This document shows, in pieces, positions 24,573 through 31,960 of a DNA stretch of 31,960 nt. Made by a program: the position numbers and the translations under genes. Source of the stretch: MADRE2 sp964397015 (lineage in GTDB: Bacteria; Desulfobacterota; Desulfobacteria; Desulfobacterales; Desulfobacteraceae). The number at the start of each line of letters is the position of its first letter. Position 1 is the first letter of the stretch. The notes under the pieces are model-generated. The model ran no database searches, had not been told where the DNA came from, and was given only the letters and a program-made list of their open reading frames with translations. The stretch lies in contig CAYNHL010000027.1 in assembly GCA_964397015.1 (NCBI GenBank), forward strand, positions 1 to 31,960, in the 5' to 3' direction.

Positions 24573-24601
24573 TTGCTTTATGCTTGTCGCTGTGTTATCT
24601 A
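24573..24601 (+). promoter_or_regulatory. Possible sigma-70-type promoter of the second PilZ gene
   Basis: TTGCTT (24573-24578), 17 bp, TATCTA (24596-24601), 44 bp before the ATG at 24646. The AT-rich sequence before it (24505-24570) includes a short AAAATAA/TTATTTT dyad of unknown meaning. Confidence 0.4.
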
Positions 24602-24645
24602 GTAAAGCAGATTGAAGAATTGATAATAATCGGGAAATACGTGAT

Positions 24646-25116
24646 ATGACGCAGAAAGTATTTGTAAACCAGGACAAAATGGCGACATTTACCTGTCCCA
24701 AGTGTCAGAAAACCAAGCGTATGGATGTATCCCGCTTCTGTAGCCAGCAGAAGGAAATCAAGCTCAAATACAAATGCGCTTGCCAGCATGTCTACTCGGT
24801 CATCCTGGAACGCAGGCGTTATATCAGAAAACCGGTCTGCCTTATGGGCAATGTCATCAGGGATAAAAAGCGGTATGAAATGAAAGTGGAAGATCTGTCT
24901 CGTTACGGGATGAGAATCAGGCTCCTGGACCGGCACGTACCTTTGGAAAAAGAGGGGGTGCTTGCCATTGAATTCACCCTCGATGACCCGAACAAAACCG
25001 TTGTGAACAAAGAAGTGATAATCCAGACCATCATGCCGAAAAGCATTGGCGTGAAGTTCAAGTCCACGGACCATTATGACAATTTCGGCAAATACCTTTT
25101 ATTCCATTTTGGATAG
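24646..25116 (+). CDS. Zinc-ribbon plus PilZ-domain protein
   Basis: 156 residues. The N-terminal part has a ribbon-like cysteine arrangement: CPKC at about 17-20, a single C near 32, and CAC with H in KCACQHVYSV. The C-terminal part is a PilZ domain with RRRYIRK (RxxxR) and DLSRYGMRIRL (DxSxxG). The family links c-di-GMP to motility, exopolysaccharide or transcription; the added metal-binding ribbon may contact nucleic acid or protein. No good ribosome-binding site is visible before the ATG. Confidence 0.82.
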   Translation: MTQKVFVNQDKMATFTCPKCQKTKRMDVSRFCSQQKEIKLKYKCACQHVYSVILERRRYIRKPVCLMGNVIRDKKRYEMKVEDLSRYGMRIRLLDRHVPLEKEGVLAIEFTLDDPNKTVVNKEVIIQTIMPKSIGVKFKSTDHYDNFGKYLLFHFG

Positions 25117-25139
25117 GACAGCCTGAGACCTTTGCCGGA

Positions 25140-25448
25140 TCAATCATAACTGTATACCTTGTATATGGTCGAAGACCCCAAAAGGGCGTCAACCCGTCCC
25201 TCCAGTTCAGCCCGCTGGTTGTTGCCAAGCCAGCGGTTCCAGGCTTCAAGGGATTTCCATGTACTGATAACCAGGTATTCGTTGGGATCAGACACATTCC
25301 TGAGTGTCTCGCCGGAAATATATCCGGGCTGCCGGTTGGCAATGCTGCGAAGTTCGATCAACATTTCTGACAGCGTGGGCAGAAGGGCCAGATCCATCCC
25401 GTTGAACATTTTGGGAACTTTCCTGGTCATCAATACGCGAATGGTCAT
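25140..25448 (-). CDS. Antibiotic biosynthesis monooxygenase (ABM)-fold small protein
   Basis: 102 residues with the ferredoxin-like ABM pattern: IANRQPGYISGETLRNVSDPNEYLVISTWKSLEAWNRWLGN. ATG 25448 has GGAG 6 bases upstream. Members are small dimeric monooxygenases, haem-degrading enzymes or quinol-modifying proteins; none can be assigned. It follows the decarboxylase beta subunit by 35 bp in the same direction and may be the last gene of that operon. Confidence 0.78.
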   Translation of the reverse strand: MTIRVLMTRKVPKMFNGMDLALLPTLSEMLIELRSIANRQPGYISGETLRNVSDPNEYLVISTWKSLEAWNRWLGNNQRAELEGRVDALLGSSTIYKVYSYD

Positions 25449-25483
25449 TATCTACTCCTTATTGTTCTCATGATCATTTTTGG

Positions 25484-26788
25484 TCATACTCCCAGGTGTT
25501 TCAGGGTCAGCAGCACCCCGGCCGTGACAGCGGAGCCGATCACCCCCGCCACGTTGGGGCCCATTGCATGCATGAGCAGCATATTTTCAGGATCCTCCTC
25601 CATGCCCAGTTTCTGGCTTACCCTTGCGGCCATTGGGACGGCGGATATACCTGCCGATCCGATCAGGGGGTTGATTTTTGTTTTACTGAACAGGTTCATC
25701 AGCTTGGCCATGAGCACCCCGGATGCCGTGCCGATACAAAAGGCCAGAATGCCCAGAAGCAGGATCCCCAGGGTGGAAAAAGTCAGAAACTGTCCGGCTG
25801 CAAGCTGGGAGCCTACACCAAGGCCCAGCAAGATTGTTACAATATTCATCAAGGCATTCTGGGCGGTCTCGGAAAGCCTTTCCACTACGCGGCATTCACG
25901 CATCAGGTTGCCGAACATGAAAAATCCGATAAGGGGGGCCGCCGACGGAAGCAGCAAAACACAAAGGCCTAAGACTATGAGTGGAAAGATGATTTTTTCA
26001 ACCCGGCCGACGTACCTGAGCTGGTTCATCCGGATCAGGCGTTCTTTTTTTGTGGTCAGCGCCCGCATGATCGGTGGCTGGATCAGGGGAACAAGTGCCA
26101 TGTAGGAATATGCTGCCACAGCAATGGGTCCGAGAAGGTGCGGGGATAGCTGGCTGGACAGGAAGATGGCGGTTGGACCGTCTGCACCTCCTATGATTCC
26201 GATGGATGCAGCGTCAAAAAGATCAAAATTGATGCCCGGGACAACTTCTGACAGAATCAATGCCCCGATCAGGGTACAGAAAATGCCAACCTGGGCGGCG
26301 GCACCCAGCAGAAGGGTTTTGGGGTTGGCGAGCAGCGGTCCGAAGTCTGTCATGGCCCCTACCCCCATGAAAACCAGTAGAGGAAAGACACCGGTTTTGA
26401 TGCCGATGGTGTATATATAATACAGGATTCCCCCCGGGTCGGCCATGGCGGCAATTGGAGTGTTTACCAGAATGGTGCCGAACCCTATGGGTACCAGCAG
26501 AAGGGGTTCAAAATTCCTGTTGATGGCAAGGTATAAAAGCAGGCCCCCTATGCCGATCATGAAAAGTTGTCCCGGTCCGCTGATCAGCAGGCCTGTCTCA
26601 GGGACAACAAAGCTGTATAAACCGGTAGAGCGAAAAAAATCGATTATCATGTCCACAATGGGAGGCAGGTTCGTGTGGTCCGTCCCCGAAGTCCGGGCGG
26701 TCATGTCCGCTATGGCCTCGGCGGGCAGTGTGATCAACAGTATGCCGGTAAAACGGCTGAAGGCATTTTGAACCTTTTTTAATGACAT
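25484..26788 (-). CDS. oadB: Na+-translocating decarboxylase, beta (membrane) subunit
   Basis: 434 residues from ATG 26788 (AAGGTGG upstream); an in-frame ATG at 26809 adds seven residues but has no ribosome-binding site. Multi-pass membrane protein that decarboxylates carboxybiotin and exports Na+. Family signatures are intact: MGVGAMTDFGPLLANP, GIIGGADGPTAIFLSSQ (the essential aspartate region) and INPLIGSAGISAVPMAARVSQKLG with LLMHAMGPNVAGVIGSAV. It lies directly after the alpha subunit. Together with alpha and gamma it forms an OadGAB-type complex; whether the substrate is oxaloacetate, methylmalonyl-CoA or another acid depends on the alpha subunit. Confidence 0.95.
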   Translation of the reverse strand: MSLKKVQNAFSRFTGILLITLPAEAIADMTARTSGTDHTNLPPIVDMIIDFFRSTGLYSFVVPETGLLISGPGQLFMIGIGGLLLYLAINRNFEPLLLVPIGFGTILVNTPIAAMADPGGILYYIYTIGIKTGVFPLLVFMGVGAMTDFGPLLANPKTLLLGAAAQVGIFCTLIGALILSEVVPGINFDLFDAASIGIIGGADGPTAIFLSSQLSPHLLGPIAVAAYSYMALVPLIQPPIMRALTTKKERLIRMNQLRYVGRVEKIIFPLIVLGLCVLLLPSAAPLIGFFMFGNLMRECRVVERLSETAQNALMNIVTILLGLGVGSQLAAGQFLTFSTLGILLLGILAFCIGTASGVLMAKLMNLFSKTKINPLIGSAGISAVPMAARVSQKLGMEEDPENMLLMHAMGPNVAGVIGSAVTAGVLLTLKHLGV

Positions 26789-26814
26789 GATCCCACCTTT
26801 CTTTTTCATCGGCG

Positions 26815-28626
26815 CTATTTGTCGAGGGTCGCAAGCACCTGGCCTGATTGAACAGTCTGCCCCTTTGTCACGTCAATTGAGGCAACGGTTCCGCTGACAG
26901 GCGAGATCACCGGTGTTTCCATTTTCATGGCCTCCAGGATCATCAGGAAATCTCCATGCCTGACCCGGTCTCCGGGCTTGACCAGTATCTGGTACACGTT
27001 GCCGGGCAGCTGTGCCTTGACCCGGGTGCCGGCCTCGGCTGAAGGGCCTGTGGGGGAGGATGACCTTGAAGTATCTGAAATACCGGTGACTGCGCCGGTG
27101 TCGTCTTCCACCGTTACATCATAACTGCTTCCGTCAACCGTCACCTTGAAGTGAGATGCCGATGGCCTGCCGTTCTCAGTTTCAGGTTCTGGCGGTGAGC
27201 TCGCCGGTTGCGATACCTCGTCTTTGCCGGAGATCTTGCGGACATGAACCGGCCGGTCCCCTTTGAGAAAGTCCAGGCCTTTATTGCCGCCGCCCGTTTT
27301 CAGGGCCCCTATTATAAATATGTTTTCATCTGTCACGGGCAGATTCTCATCTTCGAGAATTTTTCTGGCTGCGGGAATTCCAGGTTCCAGTGTGTCCAGG
27401 GGATCACCGTCGAAAACCGGCATGCCAAGCTGCTTTTCGGCAATTTTGACAATTTCGGGATCCGGTGGCATGGGAGTCCTGCCAAAATATCCTAAAACCA
27501 TTTTACCGTATCCGTCCGTTATTTTTTTCCAGTTTCCCTGGGTGACATTGGCATAGGCCTGCTGGAAATAAAACTGGGATACCGGTGTGACCGAGGTGCC
27601 GAAGCCGCCCTTGGCAATACATTCAGCCATTGCCTTGATGACTTTGGGATACAGGTGCAGTGTCTGAGTGTCCCGCATCATCATGGTGTTGGCGGTCAAT
27701 GCTCCGCCGGGCATGGGAGAGAGAATCACTTCCGATGATACCTTGAGCGCTTCGGGAGGAAAAAAATAATCGGCCAGGCATTCTTCCTGGATCCGGTTTG
27801 CTTCAACAATTTTTGTGATGTCAATGTCCAGAAAGTAATCAGTTCCTTTAAGTGCATGCCACATGGAAATCATGTCCGGCTGGCAGGTGCCGCCCGACAG
27901 TGGGGTCCTTGCCAGGCATATACCGTCACAACCGGCCTCCACAGCCGCTTTGTACTGCACGACACCGATACCCGCAGTTTCATGTGAGTGCATCCAGATC
28001 TGTGTGTCTTGACCGAGAAGTTTCCGGGCCGCCTTGATCGTGTCATGCACTTTTACAGGATTTGATGTGCCGGAGGCATCCTTGAAGCAGATGGAATCAT
28101 ATGGAACCCCTGAGTCAAGGATCTCTTTGAGAGTTTTGACATAAAAGTCGACATCATGTGCACCGCTGCATCCGGGCGGAAGTTCCATCATGGTAATGAC
28201 CACCTGGTGGTGAAGCCCGGCATTCTTGATGCATTTTCCAGAGTAAACCAGGTTTCTGACGTCGTTCAGTGCATCGAAATTTCGAATATGGGTTATACCG
28301 TGTTTTTTGAACATCCTGGCATGGAGATCTATCATGTCTCTAGGCTGGGCGGAAAGTGCTACAACGTTGATGCCCCGGGCAAGTGTCTGGAGATGCGCAC
28401 CTGGACCGGCCGCCTTTCTAAAGCGGTCCATCATGGAAAAAGCGGATTCGCCGCAATACATAAAAAGACTCTGGAATCTGGCGCCGCCACCGGCTTCTAG
28501 GTGATCGATGCCGGCATCCACTGCAGCTTCGACAGCGGGAATAAAATCATCTGTCAGGGCCCGGGCCCCTAAAACCGATTGGAATCCATCCCGGAACGAG
28601 GTGTCCATAAATTTGATTTTTTTCAT
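26815..28626 (-). CDS. oadA: Biotin-dependent carboxyltransferase/decarboxylase alpha subunit (OadA-like)
   Basis: 603 residues from ATG 28626 (AGGA 9 bases upstream; ATG 28635 lies against that site). The N-terminal HMGL-like carboxyltransferase barrel has MDTSFRDGFQS, FKDASG with the active lysine, and the metal-binding HSHETAG. A conserved carboxylase domain follows, then an Ala/Pro/Ser-rich linker (about 465-535). The C-terminal biotinyl domain carries EAMKMET, biotin lysine K568. Carboxyl transfer from a 2-oxoacid, probably oxaloacetate, to biotin in the cytoplasm feeds the beta subunit. The barrel is somewhat diverged: SFRDGFQS where family members usually have TLRDAHQS. Substrate is therefore inferred, not shown. 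Confidence 0.92.
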   Translation of the reverse strand: MKKIKFMDTSFRDGFQSVLGARALTDDFIPAVEAAVDAGIDHLEAGGGARFQSLFMYCGESAFSMMDRFRKAAGPGAHLQTLARGINVVALSAQPRDMIDLHARMFKKHGITHIRNFDALNDVRNLVYSGKCIKNAGLHHQVVITMMELPPGCSGAHDVDFYVKTLKEILDSGVPYDSICFKDASGTSNPVKVHDTIKAARKLLGQDTQIWMHSHETAGIGVVQYKAAVEAGCDGICLARTPLSGGTCQPDMISMWHALKGTDYFLDIDITKIVEANRIQEECLADYFFPPEALKVSSEVILSPMPGGALTANTMMMRDTQTLHLYPKVIKAMAECIAKGGFGTSVTPVSQFYFQQAYANVTQGNWKKITDGYGKMVLGYFGRTPMPPDPEIVKIAEKQLGMPVFDGDPLDTLEPGIPAARKILEDENLPVTDENIFIIGALKTGGGNKGLDFLKGDRPVHVRKISGKDEVSQPASSPPEPETENGRPSASHFKVTVDGSSYDVTVEDDTGAVTGISDTSRSSSPTGPSAEAGTRVKAQLPGNVYQILVKPGDRVRHGDFLMILEAMKMETPVISPVSGTVASIDVTKGQTVQSGQVLATLDK

Positions 28627-28659
28627 AGCTACCATTCCTGTTATCGATACGGGTTGAAA

Positions 28660-28911
28660 TTAGTATCCAGTGCGTTTTTTATGCATGGCGACAGCTGCAC
28701 TGATAATGGCGGTCAGTTTCCTGCTGCGGTCTGTCAGGTGCTGCCCCCGGCTGCCGGAGATGCCGCTGTCCGAAGCGATCAATGCGGATTCTTTTCTGGT
28801 GTATGGTCTTAGCAGTATACCTGAAAGATAGATGAGGACGAGAAGCAGGACAAGAAAGGAAAACACCACACCCATGCCAAGCAATGTCAACTTCAATCCC
28901 TGAACAATCAT
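28660..28911 (-). CDS. oadG: Na+-translocating decarboxylase, gamma subunit
   Basis: 83 residues from ATG 28911, with AAGGAG 9 bases upstream (an in-frame ATG at 28935 is preceded by nothing similar). One N-terminal membrane helix (LTLLGMGVVFSFLVLLLVLIYLSGILL) and a short basic soluble tail, the OadG plan. It anchors the alpha subunit to the membrane. First gene of the gamma-alpha-beta operon; 33 bp separate it from the alpha start. Confidence 0.82.
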   Translation of the reverse strand: MIVQGLKLTLLGMGVVFSFLVLLLVLIYLSGILLRPYTRKESALIASDSGISGSRGQHLTDRSRKLTAIISAAVAMHKKRTGY

Positions 28912-29037
28912 GGAAGGAGCCTCCTTTGAGTTCATTAGATCCTGTTGTCTGCCCTGTCCTGCTCAGTGACTCAGATATACCCGACATGGACCGGAAAGTA
29001 AAGCAGCGAATTAAGGTTTGTTTCGGGAAAGAACCTG

Positions 29038-30234
29038 TCAGGCTCTAAGTCTTGCCAAAACAAGGCTGAAAATGATACCCAGGGCGGCCACGCCAGCCAG
29101 AAACCATGACCCTGTTTCCCATGAGCCTGTGGTTGAGACCAGGGCGGCCAGTACAATCGGGCCGAATACCTGGCCGAAGTGCCCGCCCTGGATAATGATG
29201 CCCATTGTCGTGGAGATCAGCCCGGGCTCGGGGGCATAGGCCGGAGCAGCTCCGAGGACGGTTGCAGGTATCAGTCCGCCGAAAATTGAAAAAAGGATAC
29301 ATGCGGTATAATTGACCGCCATCCCGGCTTGTGTGTCATAGATTGCAATGGCGCAGATTCCCATCATTGTGCAGGAAAAGGTGATCAGCAGCCACCGCCT
29401 GGCTCCTCTGTTTAGCAGCCATCCTGCAGCCAGGTTGCCAATGATGTTTACACCTACCATGATGGCGGTCAGAACCGAGGCCAGTGCTTTTGAAAATGCA
29501 AATTTCTCCAGAAGCAGGGTGGGCAGAAATCCCATGACGGCCAGCCACTGCAGGGTATAAGTCGTGAAAATGAGTGCAAGCAGTAAAGGACCGGCCGTAG
29601 ACGCTGTTTTTGCAATATCCTTGAACATGGTCATTACACGCGGCTGATTTTTGGTCCTGAACGGCGCAAGGGTAGTTGTGACCTTGATCACCATCAGTGT
29701 ATATCCAATTATCAGAATACCGTTGATCTGCCAGATTTCACGCCACCCGGCAAAATTGATCAGGGCAGGAATAATAAGCATGATCAGGCATGCACCGGCC
29801 GGAAGGTAGCAGGTCCATATCGCCAGCGCTGTCCTGGTGTCCCGGTGATTGACCGCCAAAAATATCAGGGTAGGGGTGCTGACTATCACGGCCAGGAATC
29901 CAAGACCTTCAAAAAAACGAGTGACCAGCAGCCAGGCAAAAGAAGGGGCGACGGAGCCGAGAAGACTTCCGGCCGACTGCAGTATCAGACCGGATATCAG
30001 CAGCCTGCGGTGGCCGAGAGTGTCTGCAAATGACCCGGTAAAGGCACCTAAAATAACCCCGATAATATTGAAAATGGAAAGTATCCATCCGGCATAGACC
30101 AGGCTGATATCCAGTTCGGTCATGATATCGGGCAGCAGGGGAGGCACCTTGCCCACCTGGAAAGCGGATATGATCCCGGCGCCGGAAAGAATGAGAACGG
30201 CAGGCCAGGATGTTTTGACTTCGGCCTGGTTCAT
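29038..30234 (-). CDS. Major facilitator superfamily permease
   Basis: 398 residues, twelve hydrophobic segments. The MFS loop motif is recognisable in GSFADTLGHRRLLISG between helices 2 and 3, and its counterpart in the second half in GWLLNRGARRWLLI. The family resembles CynX/NimT-like or other anion/organic-acid MFS members, but I cannot give a substrate. The ATG overlaps the last base of the stop of the upstream oxidoreductase gene, so the two are translationally coupled. Confidence 0.9.
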   Translation of the reverse strand: MNQAEVKTSWPAVLILSGAGIISAFQVGKVPPLLPDIMTELDISLVYAGWILSIFNIIGVILGAFTGSFADTLGHRRLLISGLILQSAGSLLGSVAPSFAWLLVTRFFEGLGFLAVIVSTPTLIFLAVNHRDTRTALAIWTCYLPAGACLIMLIIPALINFAGWREIWQINGILIIGYTLMVIKVTTTLAPFRTKNQPRVMTMFKDIAKTASTAGPLLLALIFTTYTLQWLAVMGFLPTLLLEKFAFSKALASVLTAIMVGVNIIGNLAAGWLLNRGARRWLLITFSCTMMGICAIAIYDTQAGMAVNYTACILFSIFGGLIPATVLGAAPAYAPEPGLISTTMGIIIQGGHFGQVFGPIVLAALVSTTGSWETGSWFLAGVAALGIIFSLVLARLRA

Positions 30235-31628
30235 TATGGTTTTTTGGGTCCGCCGGTCAGTTTCTTTAATTTCTTTTTGTACGGAGCCACCATGCCGGGA
30301 ATGAATTTCAGGTGGATCTGTTTTCTGACAGGCCCGATTGACAGGAGAAAAGAAAAGACTGCATTGCCGATCCGTCGGCGGATCTGCCGCTGGGGAAAAT
30401 CCGAGTAGATTCCCTGCTTTTTATAAAATTTATGATCCTTTTTGAACACTGCCGATGCATTAAAGATAAAATCCCTGAACAGTTTCAAGCCGCCTGTACT
30501 GTAAAATGTCGGGGGCATTACCAGGTTTTGTTCATGGCCTGTTTCGATGCTGCGGGCAAAGGCATTGATATCGGCTGTTACTTGTTCGGCCGTGCCGCCT
30601 TCGCTGGTAACGATATGGCAGGATGACACCTTCCAGTTGTCTGCAAGGGCTTCGAGTGTTTCTCTCAGGTTCTGGCGCTGCTGCAGGCCGCCTGACAGGA
30701 TAAATCCCAGGCGTTTGCCTGCGAATATCGGTGTATGACCGTTGAAAAAACTACGGTCAAAGAATTTTTTCCAGTCCGAGGACAGGTATTGGTCCTTGAT
30801 GGTGCCGGCAATGATAATGATTTCGGCGGGCATGACAACAGAATTGAAAAAATCGACAAAACCGTCCTTCTGGCGGCACTGGTTGTCATATCCGCAAAGA
30901 CAGCACCCCGTGCATCCATGTTTCATGCCTGAGTCATGAATGCTGTGAACTTCAGCCGGCAGGGAAGAGGTTTTTAAAAATGTATCTGTCATGCGTTCAA
31001 GGGATGTATCCTGCCCGGTTGTATCCGTAAGGATGACAACTCCGGGTCCCTTGAGGACCGGTCGTTCTTCGACAGGTCCGGGTTCGTAAGGTGCGGGATC
31101 TTGAAAAGTTGGAGGATATTTGGGAACCGGGGTTATTCCCGACTGGCTCATCTCGAGGAACCACCGGTAGAAAGCTGCCATCCTGGTCCGCTCCTGCTCA
31201 TCGAAAAAATCGTCCATATGGGCGGAATAACCTTTTATATAGGTAAATCCTAAGTCCTGGCTTACCGATTGAATATGGTTGTGGGCCGTATGGTCGAAGA
31301 ACCTTATGGATGTAGTGAACGCTGTGGCGAACTTGCCCCTGAATTTATCAAGCGGTGCGTTTTCAAACAGCAGTTCTGTGAACCGTTTCATCTGCGACGG
31401 AACCAGGGCGTAATAAACCGGGAATGCCCAGATCAATACATCGCAGGACCGGATATTCCATATGATTTCTTCCAGGCGTTCCCTGTATTTTTCTATTTTA
31501 TGGATCGGCTGGGCGATGTTGATGATTTTGAACTGGTGTGCCGGATGTACCGCCCGGACATAATGAATATGCTGAAGTGTAATGCTCTGATCTCCTTTTG
31601 GAGAGCCGTTCAAAACCAGGATGTTCAT
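30234..31628 (-). CDS. Tandem flavodoxin-fold NAD(P)H-dependent oxidoreductase
   Basis: 464 residues, two flavodoxin-like domains in one chain. Domain 1 (about 1-165) has the phosphate loop LVLNGSPKGDQS and the WAFPVYYALVPSQMKRFTE segment of NADPH-dependent FMN reductases. Domain 2 (about 195-345) begins GPGVVILTDTTGQDTS, includes a cysteine cluster CTGCCLCGYDNQC suited to an iron-sulfur or redox-active site, then IIIIAGTIKDQYLSSDWKKFFDR. A C-terminal basic, partly hydrophobic tail (about 385-464) is of unknown role. AGGAG lies 10 bases before the ATG, inside the upstream gene's end. It sits between an MBL-fold hydrolase and an MFS permease in one operon. Confidence 0.85.
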   Translation of the reverse strand: MNILVLNGSPKGDQSITLQHIHYVRAVHPAHQFKIINIAQPIHKIEKYRERLEEIIWNIRSCDVLIWAFPVYYALVPSQMKRFTELLFENAPLDKFRGKFATAFTTSIRFFDHTAHNHIQSVSQDLGFTYIKGYSAHMDDFFDEQERTRMAAFYRWFLEMSQSGITPVPKYPPTFQDPAPYEPGPVEERPVLKGPGVVILTDTTGQDTSLERMTDTFLKTSSLPAEVHSIHDSGMKHGCTGCCLCGYDNQCRQKDGFVDFFNSVVMPAEIIIIAGTIKDQYLSSDWKKFFDRSFFNGHTPIFAGKRLGFILSGGLQQRQNLRETLEALADNWKVSSCHIVTSEGGTAEQVTADINAFARSIETGHEQNLVMPPTFYSTGGLKLFRDFIFNASAVFKKDHKFYKKQGIYSDFPQRQIRRRIGNAVFSFLLSIGPVRKQIHLKFIPGMVAPYKKKLKKLTGGPKKP

Positions 31629-31635
31629 GGTGTTT

Positions 31636-31960
31636 TCACTCCTGTATCAATTGTTTTTGTTCATGCTGTTTTGCTTCTCTGGCACGCCGGATAAGCAGCC
31701 TTATACAGTTGTCTATATTTTCCGGTGAGTACAGGGTAAATTCATCCACATAGGCTTTTTCGAAAAGGATCCTGTGGATATCGTCTTCAGGCAGCCTGGA
31801 GTGATAGATCAGATCCAGCATCTCGTCAAGACTTGCCTCAATCAATGAAAATGCGCCCGGAATATCTTTTTTTTCTACAGGCCCGTGGTGGCCGGGACAA
31901 ATCAGCTGAGGGTCAAGGGATTGAATACGCTTCAGGGTGTCTTTGTAGCCTTTGAGGTCT
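31636..31960 (-). CDS. MBL-fold metallo-hydrolase, C-terminal fragment (cut by window edge)
   Basis: The frame is open from the window edge to a stop at 31636-31638, so the upstream part lies outside the window. The 107 visible residues contain ICPGHHGPV, the metal-binding histidine turn of the metallo-beta-lactamase fold, followed by a helical tail (SLDEMLDLIYHSRLPEDDI). The enzymatic type cannot be told from this part. Seven bases separate it from the oxidoreductase start, same operon. Confidence 0.75.
   Translation of the reverse strand, partial: DLKGYKDTLKRIQSLDPQLICPGHHGPVEKKDIPGAFSLIEASLDEMLDLIYHSRLPEDDIHRILFEKAYVDEFTLYSPENIDNCIRLLIRRAREAKQHEQKQLIQE

Noticed and set aside
25470..26105. 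211-codon plus-strand open frame
   Set aside because: Shadow of the decarboxylase beta subunit.
28912..29037. Promoter of the decarboxylase operon
   Set aside because: No -35/-10 or -24/-12 pair of acceptable quality was visible in this 126-bp gap.

Overview
The window looks like a chromosomal segment of an anaerobic Gram-negative deltaproteobacterium, most likely a sulfate reducer of the Desulfobacterales type. This is inferred, not proven. The basis is a three-gene biotin-dependent Na+-translocating decarboxylase, a chorismate mutase-prephenate dehydrogenase fusion, many two-component and sigma-54 elements, PilZ proteins, outer-membrane and periplasmic proteins, and flavodoxin-fold redox genes. 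I see no phage, transposase, integrase or CRISPR array. A 10-N assembly gap lies at 10320-10329.

Left part (1-9405): the 5' portion of threonyl-tRNA synthetase (minus) is divergent from an RNase D gene, followed by diaminopimelate epimerase. Next comes a tight four-gene plus-strand cluster: an ECF-type sigma factor, a membrane anti-sigma-like protein whose periplasmic end resembles a subtilase propeptide, a 651-residue outer-membrane beta-barrel-like protein, and a 1080-residue secreted subtilase with four 96-residue PKD-like repeats. It ends at a strong hairpin. This self-contained surface-protease module is the best candidate for an undescribed system.

Middle (9433-17936): a CBS-domain protein, a membrane protein broken by the assembly gap, tRNA-Thr(CGT) with its own promoter, a hybrid histidine kinase overlapping an AEC-family permease, a class I aminotransferase, a rhomboid protease with an N-terminal extension, and a fumarylacetoacetase-family enzyme. 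Three copies of a short element built around TTCGGGCTTCAACGATGAT lie in intergenic positions here.

Zra-like locus (17971-21879): a periplasmic ZraP/Spy-like protein is divergent from a sensor kinase and a sigma-54-dependent response regulator. The 319-bp intergenic region holds a consensus sigma-54 promoter toward zraP, a weaker one toward the kinase, and a perfect 19-bp inverted repeat between them, placed where an enhancer for the regulator would be expected.

Right part (21917-31960): the TyrA fusion, two PilZ proteins of different design flanking an EamA-type permease, an ABM-family protein, the decarboxylase operon (gamma, alpha, beta in transcription order), and a minus-strand operon of an MBL-fold hydrolase (truncated by the window edge), a double flavodoxin-fold oxidoreductase and an MFS permease.
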